Source of the DNA: VGJW01 sp035285595
Lineage (GTDB): Bacteria; Cyanobacteriota; Sericytochromatia; S15B-MN24; VGJW01
Length of the DNA: 64,000 bases
Assembly: GCA_035285595.1 (NCBI GenBank)
Contig: JAYKGV010000034.1
Location: 42,710 to 106,709, forward strand
Direction of reading: 5' to 3'
The position numbers and the translations under genes are program-made. Positions 28,782 to 37,641 of the stretch are shown here, one piece after another; positions within the stretch are counted from its first letter, which is position 1, and each line of letters opens with the position of its first letter. A model generated the notes under the pieces. It saw nothing but the letters and a program-made list of their open reading frames with translations. It searched no databases and was not told the DNA's origin.

Positions 28782-30212
28782 GTGGCCGTCCTTCCTCTCG
28801 TCCTCGTCGTCATCGACGGCTGGTCGCCACATGGGCCACGTCCGTGGGACGGGGCTCATGGTCACCTGCCCCACTTCCAGCGGCTGGCGAGGCACGGCAG
28901 CCACGGCGTGGCAGTCACCACTTTCCCCGGGGTCACGCCCACCGCCCTTGCCACGCTCATGACCGGCAGCTGGCCCGATCGTCACAAGGTGCCGGGTATC
29001 CTCTGGTACCACCGTGAGGAAGACCGCCACATCCACTACTGGCCTAGCTGGGAACAGGCCCGCGCAGGCCACATGGGTCGGGTGGCGCGCGACATTCTGG
29101 TTGATCTCAACCGCCTCCATCTGGACCGGAGCACACCCACGATCGTCGACACGCTCGAGACCGCAGGCATCCGTTGTGCCATCGCGAACCTGCCCATTCA
29201 CCGTGGCCCCGTCCCCCACCACGCCCGAATGAGGTTCCCGCTCGATCCGTTGTTTCACCGCGGCCGACTGCTGATCGAAGGACCCAGCGGCATCCTGCTG
29301 CCCGGTCTTGCCTTGTCGCCCTTCCCCGGGCGGCGTCCGGGATGGGGCGAAAGCCACGCGACCTCGGTCGCCGCCGCTTGGCTACGCAGCGGTTGCTTCG
29401 GACTTGTCGTGCTGTACCTGCCCTCGACCGACCTCACGAGTCACAGGCTCGGCCCCCCTCCTTCCGCACCACATTGGCAACGGACGGATGGCTTGCTGGG
29501 ACGACTCATGCAGGCACTGGGCGGCCCCCGGAACGCCTTGGAGCGTGCGCGCTGGTTGCTGCTGGGCGACCATGGTCAGAGCAGCGTGGAGGGCAGCGAC
29601 AAGGCCCTCGCGCCCGAGCGCCTCTGGCGGGATCTCGATCCCGTGCCCCTTGGCAAGGGAGGCTTGGGTACGCGTCATGCCCTCGCACTTTCGCCCAATG
29701 ACCGCAGTCTGCTCGTGACAACGGCCCGAGGGGAGGCTGGAGCCTTCGCGGCCCAGGAAGCCTGGCGACGACTGCAGCACTTGCCCGGAGTCGATGTGGC
29801 TGCACGCCGTACGCCCGAGGGCGACCTAGAGGTCGTGCACGTGCCCTCGGGATACCGCCTACGGGCGCGTCCTGGCGGACGCCATCTCGACCCCTGGGGG
29901 GGACGTTGGCATCTGGACGGCAATCCGGAAGCCCTCGACCTCAGGGCCGATGGGGCCATACTGCGCGAGCACAGCTACCCCGCTGCCTTGCAGCGCCTCT
30001 GGAGTGGCACCCAGGAATCCCCGCTCGCGGCCAGTGCACGACCAGGATGGGAGTTCACGACCGGGACCCCCATGGGAAAGGGTAACCACGGCTCGCTGCA
30101 CGCATGCGACAGCTGGACCCCCACACTCACCGTGGGGCTGGACGTACCGGCGCGAACGACTCTGGCCAGTCTCGCGCCTTACATCGTGCGGGCTTGTCTG
30201 GAGGACCGCTGA
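28782..30212 (+). CDS. Alkaline-phosphatase-superfamily phosphodiesterase
   Basis: 476 aa of the type I phosphodiesterase/nucleotide pyrophosphatase family (PF01663). Two-metal site elements are present: VVIDGW at the start, nucleophile Thr in TPTALATLM, DLTSHRLG, LLGDHGQS and a late KGNHGS. No clear signal peptide, so it seems cytosolic, whereas many relatives are exported. The GTG start is weakly supported. It could hydrolyse phosphodiester or phosphonate bonds; the substrate is unknown. The 3' end overlaps the convergent TPR gene by 34 bases. Confidence 0.8.
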   Translation: MAVLPLVLVVIDGWSPHGPRPWDGAHGHLPHFQRLARHGSHGVAVTTFPGVTPTALATLMTGSWPDRHKVPGILWYHREEDRHIHYWPSWEQARAGHMGRVARDILVDLNRLHLDRSTPTIVDTLETAGIRCAIANLPIHRGPVPHHARMRFPLDPLFHRGRLLIEGPSGILLPGLALSPFPGRRPGWGESHATSVAAAWLRSGCFGLVVLYLPSTDLTSHRLGPPPSAPHWQRTDGLLGRLMQALGGPRNALERARWLLLGDHGQSSVEGSDKALAPERLWRDLDPVPLGKGGLGTRHALALSPNDRSLLVTTARGEAGAFAAQEAWRRLQHLPGVDVAARRTPEGDLEVVHVPSGYRLRARPGGRHLDPWGGRWHLDGNPEALDLRADGAILREHSYPAALQRLWSGTQESPLAASARPGWEFTTGTPMGKGNHGSLHACDSWTPTLTVGLDVPARTTLASLAPYIVRACLEDR

Positions 30213-30781
30213 TCTTCGGCGCGCCGAGCGGCCAGAGCCATGCCTGAACGGCGACAAGCCTCGGCCAACCATTCGAGGGGGGCATCCTCGCCGGGACGCA
30301 GGGCGACGGCACGTGCCAGTGCGCGACGAGCCCGGGCAGCTGCTCCTTGCTCGAGTTCGAGCAAACCCAAAACCTCCCAGATGTCCCCGCGATCGCCCGC
30401 CAGCGCGAGGCCCCGTTCCCAGGCCGAGCGGGCCAGATCCGCGGCACCCAGGCGCTTCCAGCAAAATCCCAGATTGAACCAGGCCTGGGCATGGCCGGGC
30501 TCGCGCTCGAGCAAGGAGCCATAGGTCACCACGGCCTCGTGCAGATCGCCTGCCGCGTGGCAGGCGACAGCCAATCCGAAGCGTGCCGACGTATCCCCGG
30601 GACACACGGCGAGGACGCGGCGCCATGCCCGAGCCGCCAACGCGTGTTCGTCACGCCTCGTCCATCGTCCCGCCTGCCGCCTGTAGCGCTCGACCCGACT
30701 CGCCCAGCCTGCGGCCATGACCGGCAACACACGCACGAGGCAACGCCCTCGGGCCCGCTGCACCGGCACCAACTCGCCCAT
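30179..30781 (-). CDS. TPR-repeat protein (200 aa)
   Basis: Helical repeats of the TPR type: FGLAVACHAAGDLHEAVVTYGSLL, AWFNLGFCWKRLGAADLARSAWERG and WEVLGLLELEQGAAARARRALARA, so a protein-protein adaptor. No signal peptide. The ATG at 30781 follows GGAGG at ten bases; the longer start at 30874 has none. The end overlaps the phosphodiesterase gene in the opposite orientation. Binding partner unknown. Confidence 0.75.
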   Translation of the reverse strand: MGELVPVQRARGRCLVRVLPVMAAGWASRVERYRRQAGRWTRRDEHALAARAWRRVLAVCPGDTSARFGLAVACHAAGDLHEAVVTYGSLLEREPGHAQAWFNLGFCWKRLGAADLARSAWERGLALAGDRGDIWEVLGLLELEQGAAARARRALARAVALRPGEDAPLEWLAEACRRSGMALAARRAEDQRSSRQARTM

Positions 30782-30935
30782 CGGCTTGTTTCCTCCCGAC
30801 GAAGGACCTTCGGCAGGAAAGGCGAAGGACTGTAGGGCGGGCACCTTGGCGGCCGGTTGACGGAGACGTACCATAGGGAAAGTCCCGGCCCTTCGTGCGT
30901 CGCCCTCCGGCCACGCGACAAGGAAGCCAAAACCG

Positions 30936-31481
30936 ATGAAGATCTACACGAAGACCGGCGATGAAGGCACGACCGGCCTGCTCGGAGGCTTGAGGGTCGC
31001 CAAGGACCACCTGCGGGTCGAGGCCTATGGCACGGTCGACGAACTCAACGCCACGTTGGGTGCGGCGCTGGCTTTCGTCGATCTCACAGCGGATCCGATC
31101 GGTCAGGAGATTCTCGGCATCCAACGGGTGCTGTTCGATGTCGGCGCGGAGCTTGCCACACCCTCCGGGGGACCGAAGGCTCGCTGGCAACTGGACGAGC
31201 AGGAGATCGCCCTGCTCGAGTCCTCGATCGATCGGATGGAAGCGGGATTGCCCGCCTTGGCCAACTTCATTCTTCCGGGAGGTTCCCGGGCCGGTGCCCT
31301 GTTACATCTGGCCCGTACCGTCGCCCGCCGTGCAGAACGGGGAGTCGTCCGTCTCAATGCTCAGGAGGAAGTCGATCCGAGGCTGTTGCGCTATCTCAAC
31401 CGGCTCTCCGACTGGCTGTTCGTGGCCTCGAGGCATGTGAACCACGCCGGCGGTCAACCCGAGCATCTCGTCAAGTCCTGA
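30936..31481 (+). CDS. pduO: Cob(I)yrinic acid a,c-diamide adenosyltransferase, PduO type
   Basis: It adenosylates cob(I)alamin with ATP to give coenzyme B12 in the cytosol. Motifs: TKTGDEGTTGLLGG (residues 5-18), VDELNA, FILPGGS, TVARRAERG and LNRLSDWLF, all hallmarks of PduO-type ACA. 181 aa is normal. AAGGAAG ten bases upstream of the ATG. No other B12 gene lies nearby and no cobalamin riboswitch is seen upstream, so it may serve salvage. Confidence 0.93.
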   Translation: MKIYTKTGDEGTTGLLGGLRVAKDHLRVEAYGTVDELNATLGAALAFVDLTADPIGQEILGIQRVLFDVGAELATPSGGPKARWQLDEQEIALLESSIDRMEAGLPALANFILPGGSRAGALLHLARTVARRAERGVVRLNAQEEVDPRLLRYLNRLSDWLFVASRHVNHAGGQPEHLVKS

Positions 31482-31549
31482 AGACCAAGGATGCCTTGGT
31501 GTCCGGGCTTACTGAACCGCTTCGCCCGGACAGGCATCATGGGGGCGTC

Positions 31550-33529
31550 GTGATCACGTACCGCCTCCTCGCCATCCTGCTCGCCCTCGGTTCCTGGAGC
31601 CGCCCCATGCCCGCAGAAGCCTCGGGTGGCCTGCTCGGCCTTCCATGGCTGGGAGGTGCTCCTGCCGTACCGGAGGCGACCCCTACCCCCGGCCTCCTCA
31701 CGCCCCCCGGTCCCCGAAACCCACGTCAGGGGGCGATGCGCGTCGAACATCAACTGCTGTCGGAACAGTGGAAAGCGGCCCAGAAGCGGATCCGGACCGC
31801 GGAGAGCGCAGCCGTGGACATCGCCCTGCCGACGGCCCGGCAGCAGCTTGACCTTGCGGGCAAGGCCCTCGAGCAAGCCGCCCAGTTGCTCGATCGGGAT
31901 GCGACGGAATCCGAGGTTCAGGAGCGGTTGGATGCGACGGGCCGCCACCTGAGGGGCGTCCGTCTCGCGCTTGTCCCCTCGAGGGCGGTAGAGACCCGAG
32001 GCATGCTGCTCGATGCCGATGCCATTCCGGGTGACGAGGTCGGAGTGCGGAAACTCGTGGCGGACCTGGCGGGCGCGGGATTCAATCTGCTGTTGCCCGA
32101 GGTCATTCGCCGAGGCTACGCCATCTACCCCTCACGCCTGCTCTCCCGCGATCAGACCTTCCAGAACCGTCCGGACGTCCTCGCCATCATGACCGACGAG
32201 GCCCACCGTCGGGGCGTGGCGGTGATGCCCTGGGTCTGGAGCTTCAGAGTTCGCAGCTATGACGAACGCCGCGACTTCGGCAATCCCGTCCTGGGTTTGC
32301 TGCCCGGCCTTGCGGCACGCAACGAGCGAACCGTGAAGCCTCGTTTCCTCTCGCCAGCCCTGCCCGGCTCCCGGGCCTTCATGCGGCTCGTCCTTAAGGA
32401 GTTGCTTGAAGGTCACGAGGTCGATGGCCTGTTGCTGGACTACATCCGCTACGACGAAGAGACCCCCGACGACGAGGCCAGCAGGACCCAATTCCAGCTG
32501 GAACGCCTGGGTCTTGCCAAGCCCAGCACCTTCATGGTGCCCCCGCCTACGGGCGACGATGACGAGGCACGCCGCAGGGACTACCAGCTCTGGCGAGAAG
32601 CTCAGGTCAGCCAGTTCGTGGCGGACGTGGCGCAGCTCTGCCGCCAGCGCCGACGTCCGATTCCGCTCGCGGTCTCCACCTTCCGTGGCGAAACCTACGC
32701 CAGGCTGCGCAAGATGCAGAACTGGCGCCACTGGGCCGACAACGGCTGGACCCAGCTGACGACCAGCATGCTCTACACAAGCGAGACGGCCGACCTGAAA
32801 CGCTGGATCTACCAGGAGACGGACCGAGGGCGGCGCTCCGCCTCCTTCCTTCCCATCCTGGGGGTCCACCGGATGGATGATGTTCTGGGCGACACCTTGG
32901 ACCAGCTCCAGTTGATCCGGGACGAACATCTGGGTGGCGTGCTCTTTTTCTCGATGGGGCACCTACCGGCAGGTCTGCTTGCCGACCTCGCAGCCGGTCC
33001 CTTCCGGCGAAGCGCCGTGTTGCCCCTGCTGCAGCCGAGAGCCGCCAGCGAGGCCATTCTCCACGAGTTGGATCGCCAGTACCTGGCTCAGTTCCCACTT
33101 CGTCGTCTCGGCAGCGGCGACTGGATCACGGGTGCCACCTTACGGGTCCTGCGCACGGAAATCGCCAATTTGCGCAAGCAGGCGTCAAAGCTTTCCACTC
33201 CAGAGCTCACCCACCGCATCCGGCATCTCGTTCAGGCCCTCGAGGGACTGGAGAGGGTCCACCCCGCCCTGACTCGTGATGTCCGCCAGCGACTCGCCGA
33301 TGCGGATCTGCATCTCGACACGCAGCTGGCGCGGACGAACCGGTACCGCTACCGCCCCCTGAAGGATCCACCCATCGAAGCTGCCCTGCGGGGTGACTTG
33401 CCTCCTGCCGTGACCCTCGCACCGTCTGCGCCGCCGACGGGACGCAGCCCGCTGGTCGTCGGCCCCCCCGTCCCCTCTTCACTGATGGCTAGCGGCGGCC
33501 AAGGACGAGAAAGACGCCCCAACCCTTGA
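31550..33529 (+). CDS. Secreted glycoside-hydrolase-like protein (GHL10/DUF187 family)
   Basis: 659 aa. A signal (VITYRLLAILLALGSWSRPMPAEA) is followed by a Pro-rich linker and a helical segment, then a TIM-barrel of GHL10 type (ETRGMLLDADAI, FNLLLPEVIRRGYAIYPS, AVMPWVWSF, VDGLLLDYIRYDE, LGGVLFFSMG). The Asp and Glu of LLLDYIRYDE are likely active-site residues. It probably acts on a surface or cell-wall glycan. The GTG at 31550 is taken because the signal begins there. It overlaps the HAD gene by 4 bases (TTGA). Confidence 0.8.
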   Translation: MITYRLLAILLALGSWSRPMPAEASGGLLGLPWLGGAPAVPEATPTPGLLTPPGPRNPRQGAMRVEHQLLSEQWKAAQKRIRTAESAAVDIALPTARQQLDLAGKALEQAAQLLDRDATESEVQERLDATGRHLRGVRLALVPSRAVETRGMLLDADAIPGDEVGVRKLVADLAGAGFNLLLPEVIRRGYAIYPSRLLSRDQTFQNRPDVLAIMTDEAHRRGVAVMPWVWSFRVRSYDERRDFGNPVLGLLPGLAARNERTVKPRFLSPALPGSRAFMRLVLKELLEGHEVDGLLLDYIRYDEETPDDEASRTQFQLERLGLAKPSTFMVPPPTGDDDEARRRDYQLWREAQVSQFVADVAQLCRQRRRPIPLAVSTFRGETYARLRKMQNWRHWADNGWTQLTTSMLYTSETADLKRWIYQETDRGRRSASFLPILGVHRMDDVLGDTLDQLQLIRDEHLGGVLFFSMGHLPAGLLADLAAGPFRRSAVLPLLQPRAASEAILHELDRQYLAQFPLRRLGSGDWITGATLRVLRTEIANLRKQASKLSTPELTHRIRHLVQALEGLERVHPALTRDVRQRLADADLHLDTQLARTNRYRYRPLKDPPIEAALRGDLPPAVTLAPSAPPTGRSPLVVGPPVPSSLMASGGQGRERRPNP

Positions 33530-34266
33530 GGCCGGGCAGAGGGCTGGTGGTCCTGGACAAGGACGGGGTCCTGCTGGATTTCAGCCGGCTATGGGGGCAA
33601 ATGACCCGGCTGCGGATGGAGTTTCTTGCCGAGGCCCTTGGTGGCTGGTGCCCACCCGAACTTGAACTGGCAAGTTTCCTCGGCCTCGATGAAGCGGGCC
33701 GCCCCCATCCCGCAGGCCGGGTCGTCCGCTTGCCCGGCACCGAGACCCTGAAAGAGATGGAGTCCTGGCTGTCCGCACGGGGAGTCCCCTCGGCCTTCAG
33801 GGCCCGGATCCCCTGGGCCTTCGCCGCAGCGGCCTCGCGTCTTCCCCCAGAGGCCTACAGATCCTTGCCGGGAGTCCGCCAGGCCTTGGTGACCCTGAAG
33901 GAAGATGGCTGGTCTCTGGCGGTCGCCACCTCGGATACTGCGGCCCACACCCGGAACAGTCTGGAGAAGGCCGATCTGCTGGACTTGCTGCCATGTCGGG
34001 TAGGCGGGGACGAGGTATCCTCGGCCAAGCCGGCACCCGATCTTTTTCTGGCCGCCTGTGCCCGGGCAGGCTTCCCTACCGGCCTCGCCGCAGCCATCGG
34101 AGATGGTCCGGCCGACATGAGGATGGCCCGTTCCGGGGCCGCCGCAAAAGTGATCGGCCTGCGCAGCGGCGTCGGCAGGGACGAGGAGTTGCGGCCTCTT
34201 GCCGACCTCGTTTTCGACGACCTTCACGCGGCTGCAGGGCATCTCGTGAGTCATGGCCTATCATGA
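33526..34266 (+). CDS. HAD-family phosphatase
   Basis: 246 aa, class IA HAD hydrolase. Motif I is DKDGVLLD (nucleophile Asp11, acid/base Asp13), motif II VATSDTAAH, motif III SSAKPAPD and motif IV GDGPADMRMA. Phosphoglycolate or a sugar phosphate is a typical substrate, but the cap domain gives no clue. The TTG start overlaps the previous stop. The 3' end overlaps the RNase H gene by 14 bases. Confidence 0.82.
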   Translation: MRPGRGLVVLDKDGVLLDFSRLWGQMTRLRMEFLAEALGGWCPPELELASFLGLDEAGRPHPAGRVVRLPGTETLKEMESWLSARGVPSAFRARIPWAFAAAASRLPPEAYRSLPGVRQALVTLKEDGWSLAVATSDTAAHTRNSLEKADLLDLLPCRVGGDEVSSAKPAPDLFLAACARAGFPTGLAAAIGDGPADMRMARSGAAAKVIGLRSGVGRDEELRPLADLVFDDLHAAAGHLVSHGLS

Positions 34267-34735
34267 GCGGGTGCAGGTAGAGGGTTTCTGCGACGCGTCC
34301 TGCTCGGGCAACCCCGGGCCAGGCGCAGCGGCCGCTATCCTGGTGGCCCTCGAAGGTTCCCTCGTGGCCCGCGAGCTCGAAATCGTTTCCGAGGTCACCC
34401 CGCAGACCACCAACCAGCGCGAGGAACTCAAGGCCGGCCTGCTGATACTTGAGCAGCTCAAGCGCCCGACGCGCCTGACCATCACCAGCGATTCCCGATA
34501 CCTGGTCGATGGCATGACCAGGTGGCTGACCGGCTGGGTGCGCAAGGGCTGGAAAACGGCAGGTGGCGGTCCAGTGGCCAACCAAGACCTTTGGCTGAGG
34601 CTTCAGGAGCTCGCCGCCCGGCACGATGTCACCTGGCAGTGGGTCAAAGGCCATGCGGGCCATCCCTACAACGAACGTTGCGACCGCCTCGCCGTTGCGG
34701 CCGTTCGTCGCTGGCAACAGGAACGGAGGGGCTGA
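34253..34735 (+). CDS. rnhA: Ribonuclease HI
   Basis: It degrades RNA in RNA-DNA hybrids. The catalytic carboxylates are Asp14 (FCDASCSGNPG), Glu58 (NQREELKA), Asp80 (TSDSRYL) and Asp144 (NERCDRLA), with His134 in KGHAGHPYN. 160 aa, full-length. No N-terminal hybrid-binding domain. The start overlaps the HAD gene, and the next gene begins two bases after the stop, so it is in the middle of an operon. Confidence 0.95.
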   Translation: MAYHERVQVEGFCDASCSGNPGPGAAAAILVALEGSLVARELEIVSEVTPQTTNQREELKAGLLILEQLKRPTRLTITSDSRYLVDGMTRWLTGWVRKGWKTAGGGPVANQDLWLRLQELAARHDVTWQWVKGHAGHPYNERCDRLAVAAVRRWQQERRG

Positions 34736-34736
34736 A

Positions 34737-36032
34737 GTGCCTGCAGCCGTGTGGTGGTTCCTCGGCACGCTGGTCGTCTACCTGCTTTCAGGCAACGGCG
34801 AATTCATGCACTTCAACTACCACCTGCATCAGGCCGAGGCTTTCCTGCGGGGCCGTCTGGACATCGGGACCCCGCCTGCCTGGATCAACGAGCTGGCCTG
34901 GAGGGACGGCAAGGCTCACGTGTATTTCGGACCTGCTCCCTCGGTCCTGCTCATCCCCTTTGCCGCCATCTGGCACATGCAAGTCAATCTTGCCCTCGTC
35001 TCGAAGCTGGTGGGCGCGGCCGCCGTGGCCGCGGCGCATCTCACCATGCGCCGCCTGGGGCTGGCACCGGGCGTGGCCCACGGCCTGACCTTGCTCTATG
35101 GCTTCGGTACCGTGGCGTGGTGGTGCGCCAGCCACGGCAACAGCTGGGTCTATGCCCACCTGGTCGCCAATCTCTTTCTCTGGCTGTCGCTTGCCGAACT
35201 CGCGGGACGTGCGCGCGGCTGGCTCGTGGGCCTCTGGTTCAGCTTGGCCATCTTGTCCCGTGAAGCCATCGTGGTGGCCAGCCCGGCCGTGCTGGCCTTG
35301 CTGTGGCAAGGTCAGGACAAGGGCCGACGCGTGGCGGGGGCGGCAGCAGTGGCCGCGGTACTGGCCGGTCTCGACATGGCCTTCAACATGGCGCGTTTCG
35401 GTCACCCACTCGATAGCGGCTATGGCGCAGGCAATGAAGCGTGGGGCGCCATCCACGGCAACTATCAGCACGGCCCTTTCAGTCTGCATCACCTCGTCCG
35501 CATGCTCCCCGCTTACGTGTGGCGAGGACCGGATTTCCACGCAGGCTGGCCCGTGGCCACCCTGACGGATCATGGATTGTCCCTGTTCTGGACGACACCG
35601 GCCTTCCTTGCCTTGTTGCCCGCGGGCAAGCTGCTGCTCCAGCGGATCGGATGGCTGGCGACCCCGAAACTCGTGGATTTGCAGGAGCCCGAGGTCACGC
35701 GCCACGCCTGGCTTCAGCCCGTGACCATCAGGGTGGACAGGCCGACGTCCACGGTACCCGCCGCGGCCGAGCTGCCTCCCGCGAGCTTGTTGACCTGGGC
35801 CACATGGGGCTGGCTGGCCATCCTGCCCTCGGCCTGGCTCTACCTCATCTACTTTGGGGACGGCTGGCGCCAGTTCGGGGCCCGTTACTCGATGGAATAC
35901 ACCCCTTGGATTCTGGTGGCGCTCGCGTGCACCTGGCCGCGACGTCTGCCGACGTGGATGGGCGGCCTCATTGCCGCCTCGGTGGCCATCAATCTCTGGG
36001 GAGTCACCTGGTGGCTGATCCACCGCTGGTAA
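34737..36032 (+). CDS. Polytopic membrane glycosyltransferase-like protein
   Basis: 431 aa with about ten predicted helices. A periplasmic loop early (NYHLHQAEAFLRGRLDIGTPP) and the stretch YFGPAPSVLL resemble ArnT/GT39-type lipid-linked sugar transferases. GGAGG seven bases before the GTG start. It sits after RNase H in the 31550-36032 operon and may modify a surface glycan handled by the first gene product. Donor and acceptor are unknown. Its 3' end overlaps the 36004-36243 ORF. Confidence 0.75.
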   Translation: MPAAVWWFLGTLVVYLLSGNGEFMHFNYHLHQAEAFLRGRLDIGTPPAWINELAWRDGKAHVYFGPAPSVLLIPFAAIWHMQVNLALVSKLVGAAAVAAAHLTMRRLGLAPGVAHGLTLLYGFGTVAWWCASHGNSWVYAHLVANLFLWLSLAELAGRARGWLVGLWFSLAILSREAIVVASPAVLALLWQGQDKGRRVAGAAAVAAVLAGLDMAFNMARFGHPLDSGYGAGNEAWGAIHGNYQHGPFSLHHLVRMLPAYVWRGPDFHAGWPVATLTDHGLSLFWTTPAFLALLPAGKLLLQRIGWLATPKLVDLQEPEVTRHAWLQPVTIRVDRPTSTVPAAAELPPASLLTWATWGWLAILPSAWLYLIYFGDGWRQFGARYSMEYTPWILVALACTWPRRLPTWMGGLIAASVAINLWGVTWWLIHRW

Positions 36033-36243
36033 AGCCCAGACGGCCTGCGACCCCGTGAAGCATACGGCCGAGTTTGCCACGCCAGCCGACGGACAGCACC
36101 GCAGGATCGAGGGGCGTCGTCGCCATCGCCCGGGTCGGCGTAGCCAGCGGCCGGGTGTAGGAATAGGTCATCGACAGACCACGACGGGCTGGATGGTAGA
36201 CGTGGATGGACGACTTGATCACGGGGACGTATACCTGAAGCAA
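36004..36243 (-). CDS. Small hypothetical ORF (79 aa, TTG start)
   Basis: A short open frame with strong GC preference at third positions, so it may be real. The protein is basic, with several short beta-like stretches and a Gly/Arg-rich tail (GWRGKLGRMLHGVAGRLGF). No motif recognised. The TTG start has no Shine-Dalgarno. It overlaps the end of the membrane glycosyltransferase gene by 29 bases and is divergent from the lipid kinase gene, with the repeat at 36269-36298 between. Confidence 0.45.
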   Translation of the reverse strand: MLQVYVPVIKSSIHVYHPARRGLSMTYSYTRPLATPTRAMATTPLDPAVLSVGWRGKLGRMLHGVAGRLGFTSGGSATR

Positions 36244-36268
36244 TCCCGGAAAGCCGGGGCGGTTGGGC

Positions 36269-36298
36269 TTTAACTTGAGTTTAATATAGGCTTATCTT
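36269..36298 (+). promoter_or_regulatory. Triple direct repeat resembling a cyanobacterial Pho box
   Basis: TTTAACTT (36269-36276), TTTAATAT (36280-36287) and CTTATCTT (36291-36298) are separated by exactly 3 bases, period 11. Cyanobacterial SphR/PhoB boxes are three PyTTAAPyPyT/A repeats with 3-base spacers; the matches are 8, 7 and 7 of 8. It lies 45 bases before the lipid kinase ATG. Confidence 0.55.
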
Positions 36299-36343
36299 TC
36301 CACAACCTTGCGTCGTGGGAGAAAAATATTTCCAGGATTTTCC

Positions 36344-37258
36344 ATGACTGTCCCCACCTTCATCAACCCCACCGCGGCCAACCACCGGGCCCGCGAAGCC
36401 TGGCACGCCATCGAACCCCGCCTTCGGGCAGCCGGCTGGACATGCCACGCTCATGTCGCGCACGGCCCGAAGGAGCTGGCGGAGGGCGTAAGGACCGCCT
36501 TTCGAGAAGGCGCTCCGGAAGTCCTGGTGGTCGGCGGCGACGGTACCTTGCATCAGGCTCTGCAAGGTTGCTTCACGGAAGGCACATCGACCGCGGGCGA
36601 GGGCATCCTGTCTTGGCTACCCCTGGGCACAGCCAATGATACACTGGCGGCCCTGCCGCACGATGGCCTCCGCCGGGATCCCGTGGCACGGCTGCTCAGC
36701 GCACCCGTGCGCACCGTCGACGTCGGCTGGATCCGCTGCGTGGATGACTCGGGGGATTGGGCTGAACGTGCGTTCATCAATGTTGCGGAGGTGGGTCTTG
36801 GCGCTCGCATAGCCGATAGGCTCGCTCGAACAGGCAAGCGTTGGGGCAAGGCAAGCTACGTGTTGGCGACCCTCGCCTCTTGGTTCCAGCTGGTTGCAGA
36901 CCACGCCGTGGTCGAGGTGGACGGGACTTGGACGCGCGCCATGCCCTTGTCCGAAATCGTGATTGCCAATGGCAAAGCCTTCGGGGGAGGACTCCCCGTC
37001 ATGCCTCAGGCACAGCCCGATGACGGCCAACTCGATCTCGCCCTGCTGGGAGCACTGCCTGCGTGGCAGCTACCCTCCTTGCTTTTCGCCCTGTTGCGAG
37101 GCCGCCATCTGCTGCATCCACGGGTCGAGGTCATGCTGGGTGCGCACGTCAGGATCACGAGTTCGGTAAGAATGCCGGTGGAAGCCGACGGCGAGGTGCT
37201 CGGCACGACCCCCGCGGAATTCAGAGTCATCCCGGGAGCCTTGCGGTTGCGTGCCTGA
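36344..37258 (+). CDS. Diacylglycerol/lipid kinase, YegS/DgkB family
   Basis: 304 aa. It phosphorylates a lipid such as diacylglycerol with ATP at the membrane surface. GGDGT (64-68) and GTAND (95-99) are the nucleotide-binding signatures; the C-terminal lobe ends LEVD-like VEADGEVLGTTP. The ATG at 36344 has AGGA six bases upstream. It lies behind a Pho-box-like repeat, which would fit lipid turnover under phosphate limitation. CheY follows after 23 bases. Confidence 0.88.
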   Translation: MTVPTFINPTAANHRAREAWHAIEPRLRAAGWTCHAHVAHGPKELAEGVRTAFREGAPEVLVVGGDGTLHQALQGCFTEGTSTAGEGILSWLPLGTANDTLAALPHDGLRRDPVARLLSAPVRTVDVGWIRCVDDSGDWAERAFINVAEVGLGARIADRLARTGKRWGKASYVLATLASWFQLVADHAVVEVDGTWTRAMPLSEIVIANGKAFGGGLPVMPQAQPDDGQLDLALLGALPAWQLPSLLFALLRGRHLLHPRVEVMLGAHVRITSSVRMPVEADGEVLGTTPAEFRVIPGALRLRA

Positions 37259-37281
37259 GGGAAGACGCGCACAATCGACCT

Positions 37282-37641
37282 ATGGCAACTCTTGTCATCG
37301 TCGACGACTCCTCCTTCATGCGCAAGATGCTGCGCGACATTGTCACGCGTGCAGGCCATGACGTCGTGGCAGAGGCCAGTGACGGCGCCGCAGGGGTTGA
37401 GGCTTGGCTGCGGCATCGCCCCGACTTGACCACACTGGACCTCGCCATGCCGAAGATGGATGGGGAGGTTGCCCTCGCCACCATCCGCAGCCATGACCCG
37501 TCGGCACGGATCATCGTCTGCAGTTCACAAGTGCAGGATGACATCATCCACCGCTGCCTGTCCGCCGGCGCCGTGGCCTTCATCGGCAAGCCCTTCCAAG
37601 CAGAAGACGTGCTCCTGACCCTGACCCGTGTCCTCGGCTGA
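37282..37641 (+). CDS. CheY-like single-domain response regulator
   Basis: 119 aa receiver domain only: acidic pair Asp8-Asp9 (VDD), phosphoacceptor Asp53 (TLDLAMPKMDG), Ser81-Ser82 at the switch position and Lys103 (GKPF). No output domain, so it acts by protein contact. No histidine kinase or chemotaxis gene lies beside it. It overlaps the NFACT gene by 14 bases. The longer frame upstream belongs to the lipid kinase gene in another frame. Confidence 0.92.
   Translation: MATLVIVDDSSFMRKMLRDIVTRAGHDVVAEASDGAAGVEAWLRHRPDLTTLDLAMPKMDGEVALATIRSHDPSARIIVCSSQVQDDIIHRCLSAGAVAFIGKPFQAEDVLLTLTRVLG

Noticed and set aside
34788..36080. 430-codon minus-strand ORF opposite the membrane glycosyltransferase gene
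   Set aside because: The sense frame has clear transmembrane helices and a good ribosome site; the antisense frame is His/Gln/Arg-rich without domains.
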